This document shows positions 53,069-61,538 of a stretch of DNA of 64,000 nt, one piece after another. This DNA comes from Enterocola sp045654205 (lineage in GTDB: Bacteria > Bacteroidota > Bacteroidia > Bacteroidales > Paludibacteraceae): assembly GCA_045654205.1 (NCBI GenBank), contig JAZOMZ010000011.1, forward strand, positions 1-64,000, in the 5' to 3' direction. Position 1 is the first letter of the stretch. Every line of letters begins with the position of its first letter. Made by a program: the position numbers and the translations under genes. The notes below the pieces were generated by a model. That model had not been told where the DNA came from. It was given only the letters and a program-made list of their open reading frames with translations, and ran no database searches.

Positions 53069-54007
53069 ATGAACGCTCCAACTCCTTTCAAAGTATTCTG
53101 TGGCACAAAGTCAAGATACATGGCAGAAAAAGTGTGCGAAAAATTGGGTTGCCCACTAGGTAACATGAATATCCAATATTTCGCTGACGGTGAATTCGTT
53201 GTTTCATACGAAGAATCTATTCGTGGTTGTGAAGTATATTTAGTACAATCAACATTCCCAAATTCTGATAACTTATTAGAATTATTACTAATGATTGACG
53301 CTGCTAAACGTGCTTCTGCAAAGAAAATCATCCCTGTAATCCCTTATTTCGGTTGGGCTCGTCAAGACCGCAAAGATAAACCACGTGTTTCTATAGGTGC
53401 AAAATTAATAGCAGATTTATTAAGCACAGCTGGTATCGACCGCGTAATCACACTAGACCTACATGCTGACCAAATTCAAGGATTCTTTGATTGCCCAGTA
53501 GACCACCTACTTGCTTCATCAATCTTCTTACCTTATATCCAATCTATGAACCTAGAAAACCTAGTTATTGCTTCTCCAGACGTAGGTGGTTCAAAACGTG
53601 CTAGCTCATACGCTAAATATTTAGGTGTAGACCTAGTTCTTTGCCACAAACAACGTGCTAAAGCAAACGTGGTAGAATCAATGAAGATTATTGGTGACGT
53701 ACAAGGTAAAAACGTTATCATCCTTGACGACATGGTTGACACAGCAGGTACTATTACAAAAGCTGCAGACCTAATGATTGAAAATGGAGCTCTTTCTGTA
53801 CGTGCATTCGCTTCTCACGGTGTGCTTTCAGATCCAGCTACAGAACGCATTGAAAAATCTCAACTTACTGCTATCTACTTTACCGATTCAATTCCTTTAA
53901 GAAAAGAAAGCGAAAAAATTAAAGTATTAAGCGTTGCAGATTTAATTGCTAACACTATCATCAACGTTAACACAAACAAATCTATTAGCTCTAGCTACTT
54001 AGTATAA
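53069..54007 (+). CDS. prs: Ribose-phosphate pyrophosphokinase
   Basis: 312 residues from ATG 53069 (MNAPTPFKVFCGTKSRYMAE); an ATG at 53042 would overlap glyA and is less likely. It makes PRPP from ribose-5-phosphate and ATP. Motifs: ITLDLHADQIQGFF, PVDHL, and the PRPP-binding loop VIILDDMVDTAGT. Terminated by the palindrome at 54020-54053. Confidence 0.97.
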   Translation: MNAPTPFKVFCGTKSRYMAEKVCEKLGCPLGNMNIQYFADGEFVVSYEESIRGCEVYLVQSTFPNSDNLLELLLMIDAAKRASAKKIIPVIPYFGWARQDRKDKPRVSIGAKLIADLLSTAGIDRVITLDLHADQIQGFFDCPVDHLLASSIFLPYIQSMNLENLVIASPDVGGSKRASSYAKYLGVDLVLCHKQRAKANVVESMKIIGDVQGKNVIILDDMVDTAGTITKAADLMIENGALSVRAFASHGVLSDPATERIEKSQLTAIYFTDSIPLRKESEKIKVLSVADLIANTIINVNTNKSISSSYLV

Positions 54008-54019
54008 TAATCAATTAAG

Positions 54020-54053
54020 AGAATAGAAAAGGAGTATACTCCTTTTCTATTCT
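54020..54053 (+). terminator. Terminator of prs
   Basis: A perfect 34-base palindrome (AGAATAGAAAAGGAGTA and its complement), followed by a T-rich tail (AATTTTT), 13 bases after the prs stop. Confidence 0.85.
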
Positions 54054-54097
54054 AATTTTTATAAACTATCAAGGCTACGCCTTGATGATTTTTGGCG

Positions 54098-54150
54098 GCA
54101 CCTCAGCAAATTAAGTAAACTTATTTGCACTCGGTTTGCGCAAAAATTCC
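54098..54150. repeat. 53-base dispersed repeat, copy 1
   Basis: Matches 55726-55778 in the same orientation with one mismatch (CAG versus CGG). The shared block contains AAATTAAGTAAACTTATTTG and CACTCGGTTTGCGCAAAAAT. It is intergenic, between prs and rlmD. Confidence 0.85.
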
Positions 54151-54184
54151 TCATTCCTCATTCCACATTCCTAATTTAAAAATA

Positions 54185-55594
54185 ATGTCTCGTAAAAAAC
54201 CACTTCCTATTATAGAAGACCTTCTAATTACCGATGTTGCAGCAGAAGGAAAAGCAATTGCACGTCACGAAGATTTAGTAATTTTCATTCCATACGCAGT
54301 TCCTGGCGATGTGGTAGATGTGCAAGTAACAAAGAAGAAAAAATCATACGCAGAAGCACGTGTTATCAACTATAAAAAATATTCTGACGTAAGAGCAACT
54401 CCATTCTGTGCACAATTTGGTCTTTGTGGTGGTTGTAAATGGCAAAACCTGCCATATTCTGAGCAATTAAAATACAAACAAAACCAAGTAGTAGACAACT
54501 TGGTACGCATTGGTAAACTAGATTTACCAGAAATTAGTCCTATTCTTGGCTCAAAACTTACCACTCATTACAGAAACAAGCTAGAATTCACATTTTCTGC
54601 TAAGGCGTGGCTTACAACAGAAGAAATGCAACTTCCAGACGAGCAAAAAAGAAAAAAAGCTCTTGGTTTTCACATACCTGGATGTTTCGACAAGGTTCTT
54701 CATATTGAAAACTGCTATCTTCAAGACGAAATTTCAAACCGCATAAGAATTGCTACTCATAAGTATTGTATGGAAAACAACATTTCATACTTTGATTTGC
54801 GTGAGCAAGTGGGTATGATGCGTACTCTTATGATTAGAAATTCTGTTACCACAGGCGAACTTATGGTTATTGTAGTATTTGCAGAGAAAGATGAAACTGT
54901 TTGGAATGGTCTATTGGAGCATTTAGCAACTTCTTTCCCAGAAATTACTTCCCTACTCTATATTTGCAACCAAAAAGCAAACGACACTATTGGCGACCAA
55001 GAAGTGATGGTTTACAAAGGTAAAGATTTCTTCTACGAAACTATGGAAGACCTTAAATTTAAGGTTGGACCTAAGTCTTTCTATCAAACAAATACTCTAC
55101 AAGCATACGAACTTTACAAAGTAGCTCGTGAGTTTGCAGGTCTTACAGGCAACGAAATGGTTTACGACCTTTATACAGGTACTGGTACTATTGCAAACTT
55201 CGTGGCTAAAAAAGCAAAAAAAGTAGTAGGTATAGAATATGTGCCAGAGGCAATAGAAGATGCAAAAGTAAATGCTGAGCTAAATGGCTTAGACAACCTT
55301 CTTTTCTATGCTGGAGATATGAAAAACATCTTAACTGATGATTTCATTGCTGAGCACGGCAAACCAGATGTTATCATTACCGACCCTCCTCGCGCTGGTA
55401 TGCACGAAGACGTGATTAAGGTAATCCTAAACGCTGCTCCTGAAAAAATTGTTTATGTTAGTTGCAACCCTGCCACTCAAGCTCGCGACCTTGCCATGAT
55501 GAGTGAGCAATACAAAATCGTTGCAGTGCAACCTGTGGATATGTTCCCACATACGCACCACGTCGAGAATGTTGTGTTACTTGAGAAATTTTAA
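54185..55594 (+). CDS. rlmD: 23S rRNA (uracil-5-)-methyltransferase RlmD/RumA
   Basis: 469 residues from ATG 54185 (MSRKKPLPIIEDLLITDVAA); an upstream ATG at 54125 lies in a dispersed repeat and is rejected. It has a TRAM domain (about 10-65), the Cys cluster FGLCGGCKW, SAM motif VYDLYTGTGTIANF, and the catalytic region ITDPPRAGMHEDV and VYVSCNPATQARDL. It makes m5U in 23S rRNA. Confidence 0.94.
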   Translation: MSRKKPLPIIEDLLITDVAAEGKAIARHEDLVIFIPYAVPGDVVDVQVTKKKKSYAEARVINYKKYSDVRATPFCAQFGLCGGCKWQNLPYSEQLKYKQNQVVDNLVRIGKLDLPEISPILGSKLTTHYRNKLEFTFSAKAWLTTEEMQLPDEQKRKKALGFHIPGCFDKVLHIENCYLQDEISNRIRIATHKYCMENNISYFDLREQVGMMRTLMIRNSVTTGELMVIVVFAEKDETVWNGLLEHLATSFPEITSLLYICNQKANDTIGDQEVMVYKGKDFFYETMEDLKFKVGPKSFYQTNTLQAYELYKVAREFAGLTGNEMVYDLYTGTGTIANFVAKKAKKVVGIEYVPEAIEDAKVNAELNGLDNLLFYAGDMKNILTDDFIAEHGKPDVIITDPPRAGMHEDVIKVILNAAPEKIVYVSCNPATQARDLAMMSEQYKIVAVQPVDMFPHTHHVENVVLLEKF

Positions 55595-55612
55595 AGCTTT
55601 AAAATCCCTCAA

Positions 55613-55651
55613 TAAAAAATAAAGTTGACTTTTGGTCAACTTTATTTTTTT
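55613..55651 (+). terminator. Terminator of rlmD
   Basis: A/T-flanked AAATAAAGTTGAC / GTCAACTTTATTT stem with a 5-base loop and a following T-run, about 20 bases after the stop. Confidence 0.85.
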
Positions 55652-55778
55652 AACTCCTCACTCCTAACTTCTAACTACTCGCTACGCTCGTGATTTTTAT
55701 TCCCTTCGGTCATCAACACGTGGCTGCACCTCGGCAAATTAAGTAAACTTATTTGCACTCGGTTTGCGCAAAAATTCC
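55652..55778. repeat. Mosaic repeat element, reaches into ispE
   Basis: From left to right: TAACTCCTCACTCCTAACTT, ACTCGCTACGCTCG, ATTCCCTTCGGTCATCA, then the 53-base block (55726-55778) shared with 54098-54150. Parts recur at 13417-13486. The right end lies inside ispE and encodes its last residues and stop codon. Confidence 0.8.
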
Positions 55779-56519
55779 AAAGATTGTTGACCCAGAGCCA
55801 GACATAGCTGCATAAATGGCACCGCGATTGTAAAAATCTTGTTTAATGTCGGCAAGTTCTGGATATTGAGCAAACACACTCTCTTCAAAGTCATTTACAA
55901 GACAATCCTTCCACTCTTCAACAGGAATATTTGGAAGTTCACTCAAATCTAATGCAGGCTGTTTTGGTTTTACATGACGATATGCATCTGCTGTAGAAAC
56001 ATGCACATTTGGTTTCACCCACTCTATTTTGTAACCCTCAAGAGAAAGTTCAATTGGCGAAAGTTCTGTGCCTATGCCAGTGGCAAGCATTGGTCTATTA
56101 TAGATAAAAAATGGACAATCCGCACCTAGTTTTGATGCATACGAAGCCAACACATCATCTTTCAGACCTAAGTTAAACATCTCATTAAGAGCCTTTAAGG
56201 TAAAAGAAGCATCCGCTGAGCCACCTCCAAGTCCTGCTCCAAATGGAATGTTTTTTTGCATCGAAATCTTTACATTTGGCAAAGAAAAATCTTTTTGAAG
56301 TAGTCTATATGCCTTCACTACAAGGTTACTTTCCACATCACCATCTATCTTCAAACCCTCCAAATTAAAAGAAAATTCAGATGCCTCTTCTATCTCAATT
56401 TTGTCTTTAATATCTAGTGGATAAAACACAGTTTCCAAGTTGTGATAACCATCTGCGCGTTTGCTTACAATGTGCAAACCCAAATTAATTTTAGCATTAG
56501 GATAAACTACCATAAACAT
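55749..56519 (-). CDS. ispE: 4-diphosphocytidyl-2-C-methyl-D-erythritol kinase
   Basis: 256-residue GHMP kinase of the MEP isoprenoid pathway. It begins MFMVVYPNAKINLGLHI (true start may be the second Met at 56513), has the ATP loop PFGAGLGGGSADAS and the C-terminal AAMSGSGSTIFGIF. The final codons and stop (FAQTECK) are supplied by the dispersed repeat, so the C-terminus looks recently remodelled; the catalytic regions are intact. Confidence 0.93.
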   Translation of the reverse strand: MFMVVYPNAKINLGLHIVSKRADGYHNLETVFYPLDIKDKIEIEEASEFSFNLEGLKIDGDVESNLVVKAYRLLQKDFSLPNVKISMQKNIPFGAGLGGGSADASFTLKALNEMFNLGLKDDVLASYASKLGADCPFFIYNRPMLATGIGTELSPIELSLEGYKIEWVKPNVHVSTADAYRHVKPKQPALDLSELPNIPVEEWKDCLVNDFEESVFAQYPELADIKQDFYNRGAIYAAMSGSGSTIFGIFAQTECK

Positions 56520-56627
56520 TTACTTTTTATATTAGCAAAAATAACATTTTATAACGAGATACCCAATTAAAATGATTGAGAAGAGAAAAAAAATTATTAT
56601 TTTTGTAAGAATTAATTTTCTCTTATT

Positions 56628-57674
56628 ATGTCAAGAACAGAAATTAGTACAATAGGCGAATTTGGTCTTATCGACCACATAAATAAATACGTAAAACTAG
56701 AAAACGAAACCTCTAAAAAAGGTATTGGCGACGATGCAGCTGTGATTTCCCTTAAAGAAGGTACAGACAGAATGCTTATCTCTACCGACCTGATGCTAGA
56801 GGGCATACACTTCGACTTAAGTTATTTTCCACTTAAACATTTAGGTTACAAGGCAGCCATGGCAAACTTCTCTGATATTTATGCCATGAATGCTTACCCT
56901 ACACAACTTACTGTTTCACTTGGGCTTTCAAAACGTTTTTCTATAGAAGATGTTGAAGAATTATATGCAGGTGTGCTACTTGCGTGCCAAAGACACAACG
57001 TGGACCTTGTAGGTGGAGACACTTCTAGTTCTTTAACTGGTCTTGCTATTAGCCTTACTTGCGTTGGCATGGCAAAAGAAGACGAAATAACATATAGAAA
57101 CGGTGCAAAACCAACAGACCTTATCTGCGTATCTGGCAATTTAGGTGCAGCTTATATGGGTCTGCAACTTTTAGAACGCGAAAAAGCAATTTTTGCTCAA
57201 AGCAATGATACCAAAATGGAATTCCAACCAGATTTTGCTGGTAAAGAATATATTATCGGTCGTCAACTTAAGCCAGAGGCAAGACGCGACATCATAGATG
57301 CTCTTAAAAAAGAAGGTATTAAACCTACTTCTATGATAGACCTTTCTGACGAAATGGTTTCTGATATCTTCCAAATTTGTAAGGAAAGTGGCGTGGGTTG
57401 TAAAATTTTTGAAGAAAAAATTCCTATTGACTACGAAACTGCTAGTATGGCAGAAGAGTTTAATATGAACCTAACCACAGCTGCCCTACACGGTGGTGAT
57501 GACTATGAATTATTATTCACTGTACCAGTTACAATGCACGAAAAGATAAATAATATGAAAGACGTGAAAGTAATTGGTTATATCACCGACAAAGAAGAAG
57601 GTAAAACACTTCAAACTCGCGATGGGGCTTGCTTTGAACTAAAATCACAAGCTTGGCCTACAACCAACAGTTAG
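56628..57674 (+). CDS. thiL: Thiamine-monophosphate kinase
   Basis: 348 residues of the AIR synthase-like fold. GIGDDAAVISL, STDLMLEGIHFDL, VGGDTSSS and LHGGDDYELLF are the Mg/ATP and substrate motifs. It makes thiamine diphosphate from TMP. A -7 box TATTTTTG is at 56598-56605. Its stop codon lies at the start of a TTAGGAG tandem repeat. Confidence 0.95.
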   Translation: MSRTEISTIGEFGLIDHINKYVKLENETSKKGIGDDAAVISLKEGTDRMLISTDLMLEGIHFDLSYFPLKHLGYKAAMANFSDIYAMNAYPTQLTVSLGLSKRFSIEDVEELYAGVLLACQRHNVDLVGGDTSSSLTGLAISLTCVGMAKEDEITYRNGAKPTDLICVSGNLGAAYMGLQLLEREKAIFAQSNDTKMEFQPDFAGKEYIIGRQLKPEARRDIIDALKKEGIKPTSMIDLSDEMVSDIFQICKESGVGCKIFEEKIPIDYETASMAEEFNMNLTTAALHGGDDYELLFTVPVTMHEKINNMKDVKVIGYITDKEEGKTLQTRDGACFELKSQAWPTTNS

Positions 57675-57730
57675 GAGTTAGGAGTTAGGAGTTAGGAGTT
57701 AGAGGTTGCGGTCACTGAGCTTGTCGAAGT
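57671..57730. repeat. TTAGGAG tandem repeat plus REP-like copy 2
   Basis: About four and a half units of TTAGGAG (57671-57702) are followed by the 21-base sequence at 57710-57730 that matches the reverse complement of 6723-6743 at 20 of 21 positions. TTAGGAG-type sequence also occurs in ftsK (49911-49945) and at 55652 and 13474. Confidence 0.75.
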
Positions 57731-57763
57731 GCCAGCAACTAAAAGGTAATAAATGTTACAATT

Positions 57764-58294
57764 ATGCAACAAATTCAACAAAGCAAAGTATATAACGCTG
57801 CAATGTGGTCTGGACTACTACTTGCAATATATCTGGTTATAAGATTCTTTTTTATAGTAAGTTCACCAAACAATATATTATTAAATCTTATTACTGCGTG
57901 TCTTACTATATGCCTTACTATAGGAATACCTTTTGTGGCATATTTTTTAGGCAGAGACTTTAAAAAGAAAAGTGAAGAAGAACTCACCTACAGAAACCTT
58001 TATTCTCACGGTTTCTTTATGTTCTTTTTTGCTTCTTTAATATTAGCTGCAGTGGAATACGTATATTACGGATTTATAAACCCAGATTTTATAAACGAAC
58101 AATACGCCGCATTAGTTCAAAGTGTAGAAATTTTAAAACAAACAATGCCAGAAGCCGCTACATTAGAAGAAGTTGTAAATAACAACCCTATTCCTACTGC
58201 ATCACAAATGGCTATGCAAAACATTTGGATGTATAGTTTTGCAGGCATAATCATTTCATTAATAAACGCTTACATCCTTAATAAAAAACATTAA
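57764..58294 (+). CDS. DUF4199 family membrane protein
   Basis: 176 residues with four membrane helices (about 12-32, 40-60, 85-105, 150-170) and the family feature of a soluble loop after TM3 (YGFINPDFINEQYAALVQ). Bacteroidetes DUF4199 proteins typically precede a dolichol-phosphate-mannose-synthase-like GT2 gene, as here; a joint role in lipid-linked glycan chemistry is inference. Two bases separate it from the next gene. Confidence 0.88.
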   Translation: MQQIQQSKVYNAAMWSGLLLAIYLVIRFFFIVSSPNNILLNLITACLTICLTIGIPFVAYFLGRDFKKKSEEELTYRNLYSHGFFMFFFASLILAAVEYVYYGFINPDFINEQYAALVQSVEILKQTMPEAATLEEVVNNNPIPTASQMAMQNIWMYSFAGIIISLINAYILNKKH

Positions 58295-58296
58295 AC

Positions 58297-59253
58297 ATGG
58301 ATATTTCTATTATCATACCTCTATACAACGAGGAAGAATCACTAAAAGAACTGCACGCTTGGATAAAAGAAGTTGCAGACAAAAATAATTATTCATACGA
58401 AGTTATCTTTATAGACGACGGAAGCAAAGACTCTTCTTGGAAAGTTATTAGCGAGCTATCTGAACAGTTCCCAGAAGTTAAAGGCATAAAATTCAGACGC
58501 AATTATGGCAAATCTCCTGCCCTATACTGTGGTTTTGAGGCTGCCCAAGGCGATGTTGTCATTACAATGGATGCCGACTTACAAGATAGCCCAGATGAAA
58601 TTCCTGTGCTATACAACAAAATAATGAAAGAAGATTACGACTTGGTTTCTGGTTGGAAAAAGAAACGTTTCGACCCTGTTTTTACCAAAAATCTTCCTAG
58701 TAAACTGTTTAATGCTACAGCAAGAAAAGTATCTGGCATAAAACTTCACGACTTCAACTGCGGACTAAAAGCTTATAAAAACGAAGTTGTAAAAAACATA
58801 GAAGTGTATGGTGAAATGCACCGCTACATTCCATATCTAGCAAAAAATGCTGGTTATGAAAAAATTACAGAGGTAGAAGTTCACCATCAAGCACGCAAAT
58901 TTGGTGTAAGTAAATTTGGTTTCAACCGTTTTGTAAATGGTTATTTAGACCTTATTTCACTTTGGTTCCTTTCTAAATTTGGTGTTAAACCAATGCATTT
59001 CTTCGGACTTGGCGGTAGCCTTATGTTCCTAATTGGTTTCATTGCAGTTTGCATAGTAGCAGGCACCAAATTATATGCTATTTGCAACGAAATGAGAGCC
59101 CCACTTATCACTGATAGCCCATATTTCTATATTGCTATTCTGTTTATGATTTTGGGTACTCAATTCTTTATTACAGGTTTCTTGGGAGAACTTATTAGCC
59201 GTTCTTCACAAGAGAGAAACAATTACAAAATTGCTCAAAAATTAAAAGTTTAA
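58297..59253 (+). CDS. GT2 glycosyltransferase, DPM1/GtrB-like
   Basis: 318 residues. The GT2 catalytic domain (about 1-225) has ISIIIPLYNEEESL, FIDDGSKDSSW, MDADLQDSPDE (DxD) and NCGLKAYKNEV; two membrane helices follow (about 240-262 and 280-305). Members transfer a sugar from a nucleotide donor to polyprenyl phosphate. Part of a tight gene run from 57764 to 61472. Confidence 0.93.
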   Translation: MDISIIIPLYNEEESLKELHAWIKEVADKNNYSYEVIFIDDGSKDSSWKVISELSEQFPEVKGIKFRRNYGKSPALYCGFEAAQGDVVITMDADLQDSPDEIPVLYNKIMKEDYDLVSGWKKKRFDPVFTKNLPSKLFNATARKVSGIKLHDFNCGLKAYKNEVVKNIEVYGEMHRYIPYLAKNAGYEKITEVEVHHQARKFGVSKFGFNRFVNGYLDLISLWFLSKFGVKPMHFFGLGGSLMFLIGFIAVCIVAGTKLYAICNEMRAPLITDSPYFYIAILFMILGTQFFITGFLGELISRSSQERNNYKIAQKLKV

Positions 59254-59256
59254 GAT

Positions 59257-59781
59257 ATGGAAATCTTATTAGAAATTTTAAAATTCACCATTCCTGCAGC
59301 ATTAGTTATTGTTGTGGTATGGTATATGCTAAATAAATTTTTCGCAGCAGAAAATTCTCGTCAGAGATATAAACTTTACAAACAAATTCAAAAAGACATT
59401 CTTCCTATCCGCTTCACAGCATACGAAAGACTTGTTCTTTTCCTAGAAAGAATTACTCCAGACTCTCTAGTTATTCGCACACAAGGTGAATGTGCCACTG
59501 TTATTCAATATCATAGCTATTTGCTTTCAAACATTAGAGCAGAGTTTGAACACAATGTGGCTCAACAAGTGTATGTGAGCGACGAAGCATGGACAATGGT
59601 GAAAAACGCAAAAGAAAACACTGTGCAACTTATTAATGCTTGTGCTGCTCAAGTAGATCCACAAGCACCTGCTATAGAGCTTGCAAAAGCAATACTTGCA
59701 ATGGCTGAGCAAACACCATCTCTACCTACCACAGTGGGTATCAATTATTTAAAATCTGAATTAAAAACATTTTTCGCATGA
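59257..59781 (+). CDS. Membrane-anchored hypothetical protein
   Basis: 174 residues with one N-terminal membrane helix (about 7-28, FTIPAALVIVVVWYML) and a conserved helical cytoplasmic domain (YKQIQKDILPIRFTAYERLV, ERITPDSLVIR). Relatives are frequent in Bacteroidetes beside DUF4199/GT2 genes, but I cannot give a confident family name. It overlaps the next gene by 4 bases. Confidence 0.75.
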   Translation: MEILLEILKFTIPAALVIVVVWYMLNKFFAAENSRQRYKLYKQIQKDILPIRFTAYERLVLFLERITPDSLVIRTQGECATVIQYHSYLLSNIRAEFEHNVAQQVYVSDEAWTMVKNAKENTVQLINACAAQVDPQAPAIELAKAILAMAEQTPSLPTTVGINYLKSELKTFFA

Positions 59782-60281
59782 AAGTTTTAGATTTAATAAA
59801 AGCTAGATATTCTGTTCGCACATTCGACACTAAACCTGTGTCTAAAGAAGATTTAGATTACATCCTTGAGTGTGCACGCCTTGCTCCTTCTGCATGCAAC
59901 AAACAACCTTGGGAGATTAAAGTAATTCAAGGTGAAGCACTTAAAGAATTTTCTGCAGTATATAGAAAAGAAGGTTTCAAAGACGCTCCTGTGTGCATTG
60001 CTGTGTGTGGCAACCACGAACAAGCTTGGCACAGAGGCGACAACAAAGATCATTGCGACATCGATATTGCTATTGTTTCTGACCACATCATTATGGCTGC
60101 CACAGAACTAGGTCTTGGTACTTGCTGGATTTGCAGTTTCAATACAGACATTGCAAAAGATTTTCTTAAACTTCCAGAAAATATCGAACCAATAGTGCTT
60201 ATTCCTGTTGGTTATGCAGCTGAACCAAATAGAGAAAAGATTAGAAAACCACTAGAAGAAACCACCACTTTTATAGGATGA
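59778..60281 (+). CDS. Nitroreductase family protein
   Basis: 167-residue FMN-dependent nitroreductase-like enzyme. It begins VLDLIKARYSVRTFDTKPVS and has RLAPSACNKQPWEIKV and a GLGTCWICSF signature near residue 112. The natural substrate is unknown. Four-base overlaps with both neighbours indicate translational coupling. Confidence 0.92.
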   Translation: MKVLDLIKARYSVRTFDTKPVSKEDLDYILECARLAPSACNKQPWEIKVIQGEALKEFSAVYRKEGFKDAPVCIAVCGNHEQAWHRGDNKDHCDIDIAIVSDHIIMAATELGLGTCWICSFNTDIAKDFLKLPENIEPIVLIPVGYAAEPNREKIRKPLEETTTFIG

Positions 60282-60766
60282 AAAAAGCATTAGTTTATAT
60301 AATTTCTATAATAGCTGTTGCAACTATCTCGTTTAGTTGCACCTCTGAATGTTATGTATCTAAAGATTCTAAATTGGGAATTTCATTTATAGATTCTGTT
60401 TCATATAAGGCTAAAAACATATCAGGGCTTACTGTTATAGGCGTGGGAAGTGACTCTATCTTATACAATAACACCACATTATCTGCTATTTACCTTCCTC
60501 TTCATTCAAACAGTACAAATACAAACTACAAGTTTATATTACCAACAAGAGTAGAAGGTAAAAACACTCCAGATACCATATTTTTGCATATTGACCATAC
60601 TCCAAAACCACAACTTATAAGTGAAGAATGCGGATGCACTATGTTTCATGTGATTAATGATGCAAAAATAATCAACAACACCTATAATTTCAAATTGGAT
60701 ATCGTCAACTCAAACATAACAAACATTAATAATGATAAAGAAACACCTATTAAGATTCTTCATTAG
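60278..60766 (+). CDS. DUF6452 family lipoprotein
   Basis: 162 residues with a lipoprotein signal (lipobox ISFSC, Cys21). The body (YVSKDSKLGISFIDSV, GLTVIGVGSDSILYNN, EECGCTMFHVI) fits DUF6452. It overlaps the DUF6048 gene by 35 bases; these two families are commonly adjacent in Bacteroidales, suggesting a shared envelope role. Confidence 0.8.
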   Translation: MKKALVYIISIIAVATISFSCTSECYVSKDSKLGISFIDSVSYKAKNISGLTVIGVGSDSILYNNTTLSAIYLPLHSNSTNTNYKFILPTRVEGKNTPDTIFLHIDHTPKPQLISEECGCTMFHVINDAKIINNTYNFKLDIVNSNITNINNDKETPIKILH

Positions 60767-61472
60767 TTCAATTTTCTGCCTAATGGGAACTATGGTTTGG
60801 GCAGAAAACACCTCATCAGACACTATTTCTGTAAAGAAGTCTGCAAAGAATAACTTTATCATTACAGATTCTATTGCAGATAGTAATAGAAGAAAAGAGA
60901 CTTATCAAGGAACCTTTCTAAGTCTTGACATCTTTAATCCTGTAGCTACTGCATGGCGCGATGGTAGATTTGAAACATCAATTACTCTAGATGTAGACCT
61001 TTGGCACAGACTATTCCCTAGTGTCGAATTTGGATTTATGACAGCAGATATTAAACATGAAGATTATAAATACGAAACCATAGGTCTTTTTGCAAAAGTA
61101 GGTGCGGACTATAACTTCATCAACTTCAAGTCTGACAGAAAATACGACCATAGTTTCTACGCAGGATTTAGATACGGATATAGTTATACAAAATACAGTC
61201 TTACAGACGCAGTTCTAAATAATGAATACTGGGACGAATCTGGCAAATATGCCAATCTAAACCAGGCATCAAATTTTGGTTGGTTTGAAGTGGTTGTTGG
61301 TGTACGAGTGCAGATCTATAAAGATTTCTTTATGGGTGTAGCAATGCAAGTAAAAACATTCGGTCACTTCTACGAAGACTCTCCATACTACCCTACCTAC
61401 ATCTCCGGCTACGGCAAATATGGTGAAGACGTAAACTTCGGACTAAATTACTCCCTATCATACAGATTCTAA
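60732..61472 (+). CDS. DUF6048 family outer-membrane protein
   Basis: 246 residues with a signal peptide (to about residue 24, MVWA-EN). The mature part is rich in aromatic/glycine beta strands (FYAGFRYGYSYTKYSLTD, WFEVVVGVRVQIYKDFFMGV) and ends in YRF, typical of an outer-membrane barrel. It is partner to the preceding DUF6452 gene. The operon ends at 61478-61512. Confidence 0.8.
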   Translation: MIKKHLLRFFISSIFCLMGTMVWAENTSSDTISVKKSAKNNFIITDSIADSNRRKETYQGTFLSLDIFNPVATAWRDGRFETSITLDVDLWHRLFPSVEFGFMTADIKHEDYKYETIGLFAKVGADYNFINFKSDRKYDHSFYAGFRYGYSYTKYSLTDAVLNNEYWDESGKYANLNQASNFGWFEVVVGVRVQIYKDFFMGVAMQVKTFGHFYEDSPYYPTYISGYGKYGEDVNFGLNYSLSYRF

Positions 61473-61477
61473 AAAAT

Positions 61478-61512
61478 AAAGAGGCTGCTAAAAAATTTTA
61501 GTCAGCCTCTTA
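61478..61512. terminator. Bidirectional terminator between DUF6048 and clpB
   Basis: AAGAGGCTG / CAGCCTCTT outer stem plus an inner CTAAAA/TTTTAG stem, with A- and T-rich flanks on both sides, between two convergent genes. Confidence 0.8.
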
Positions 61513-61538
61513 TCTTTTATTTAGGTTTCTAATCTCAC

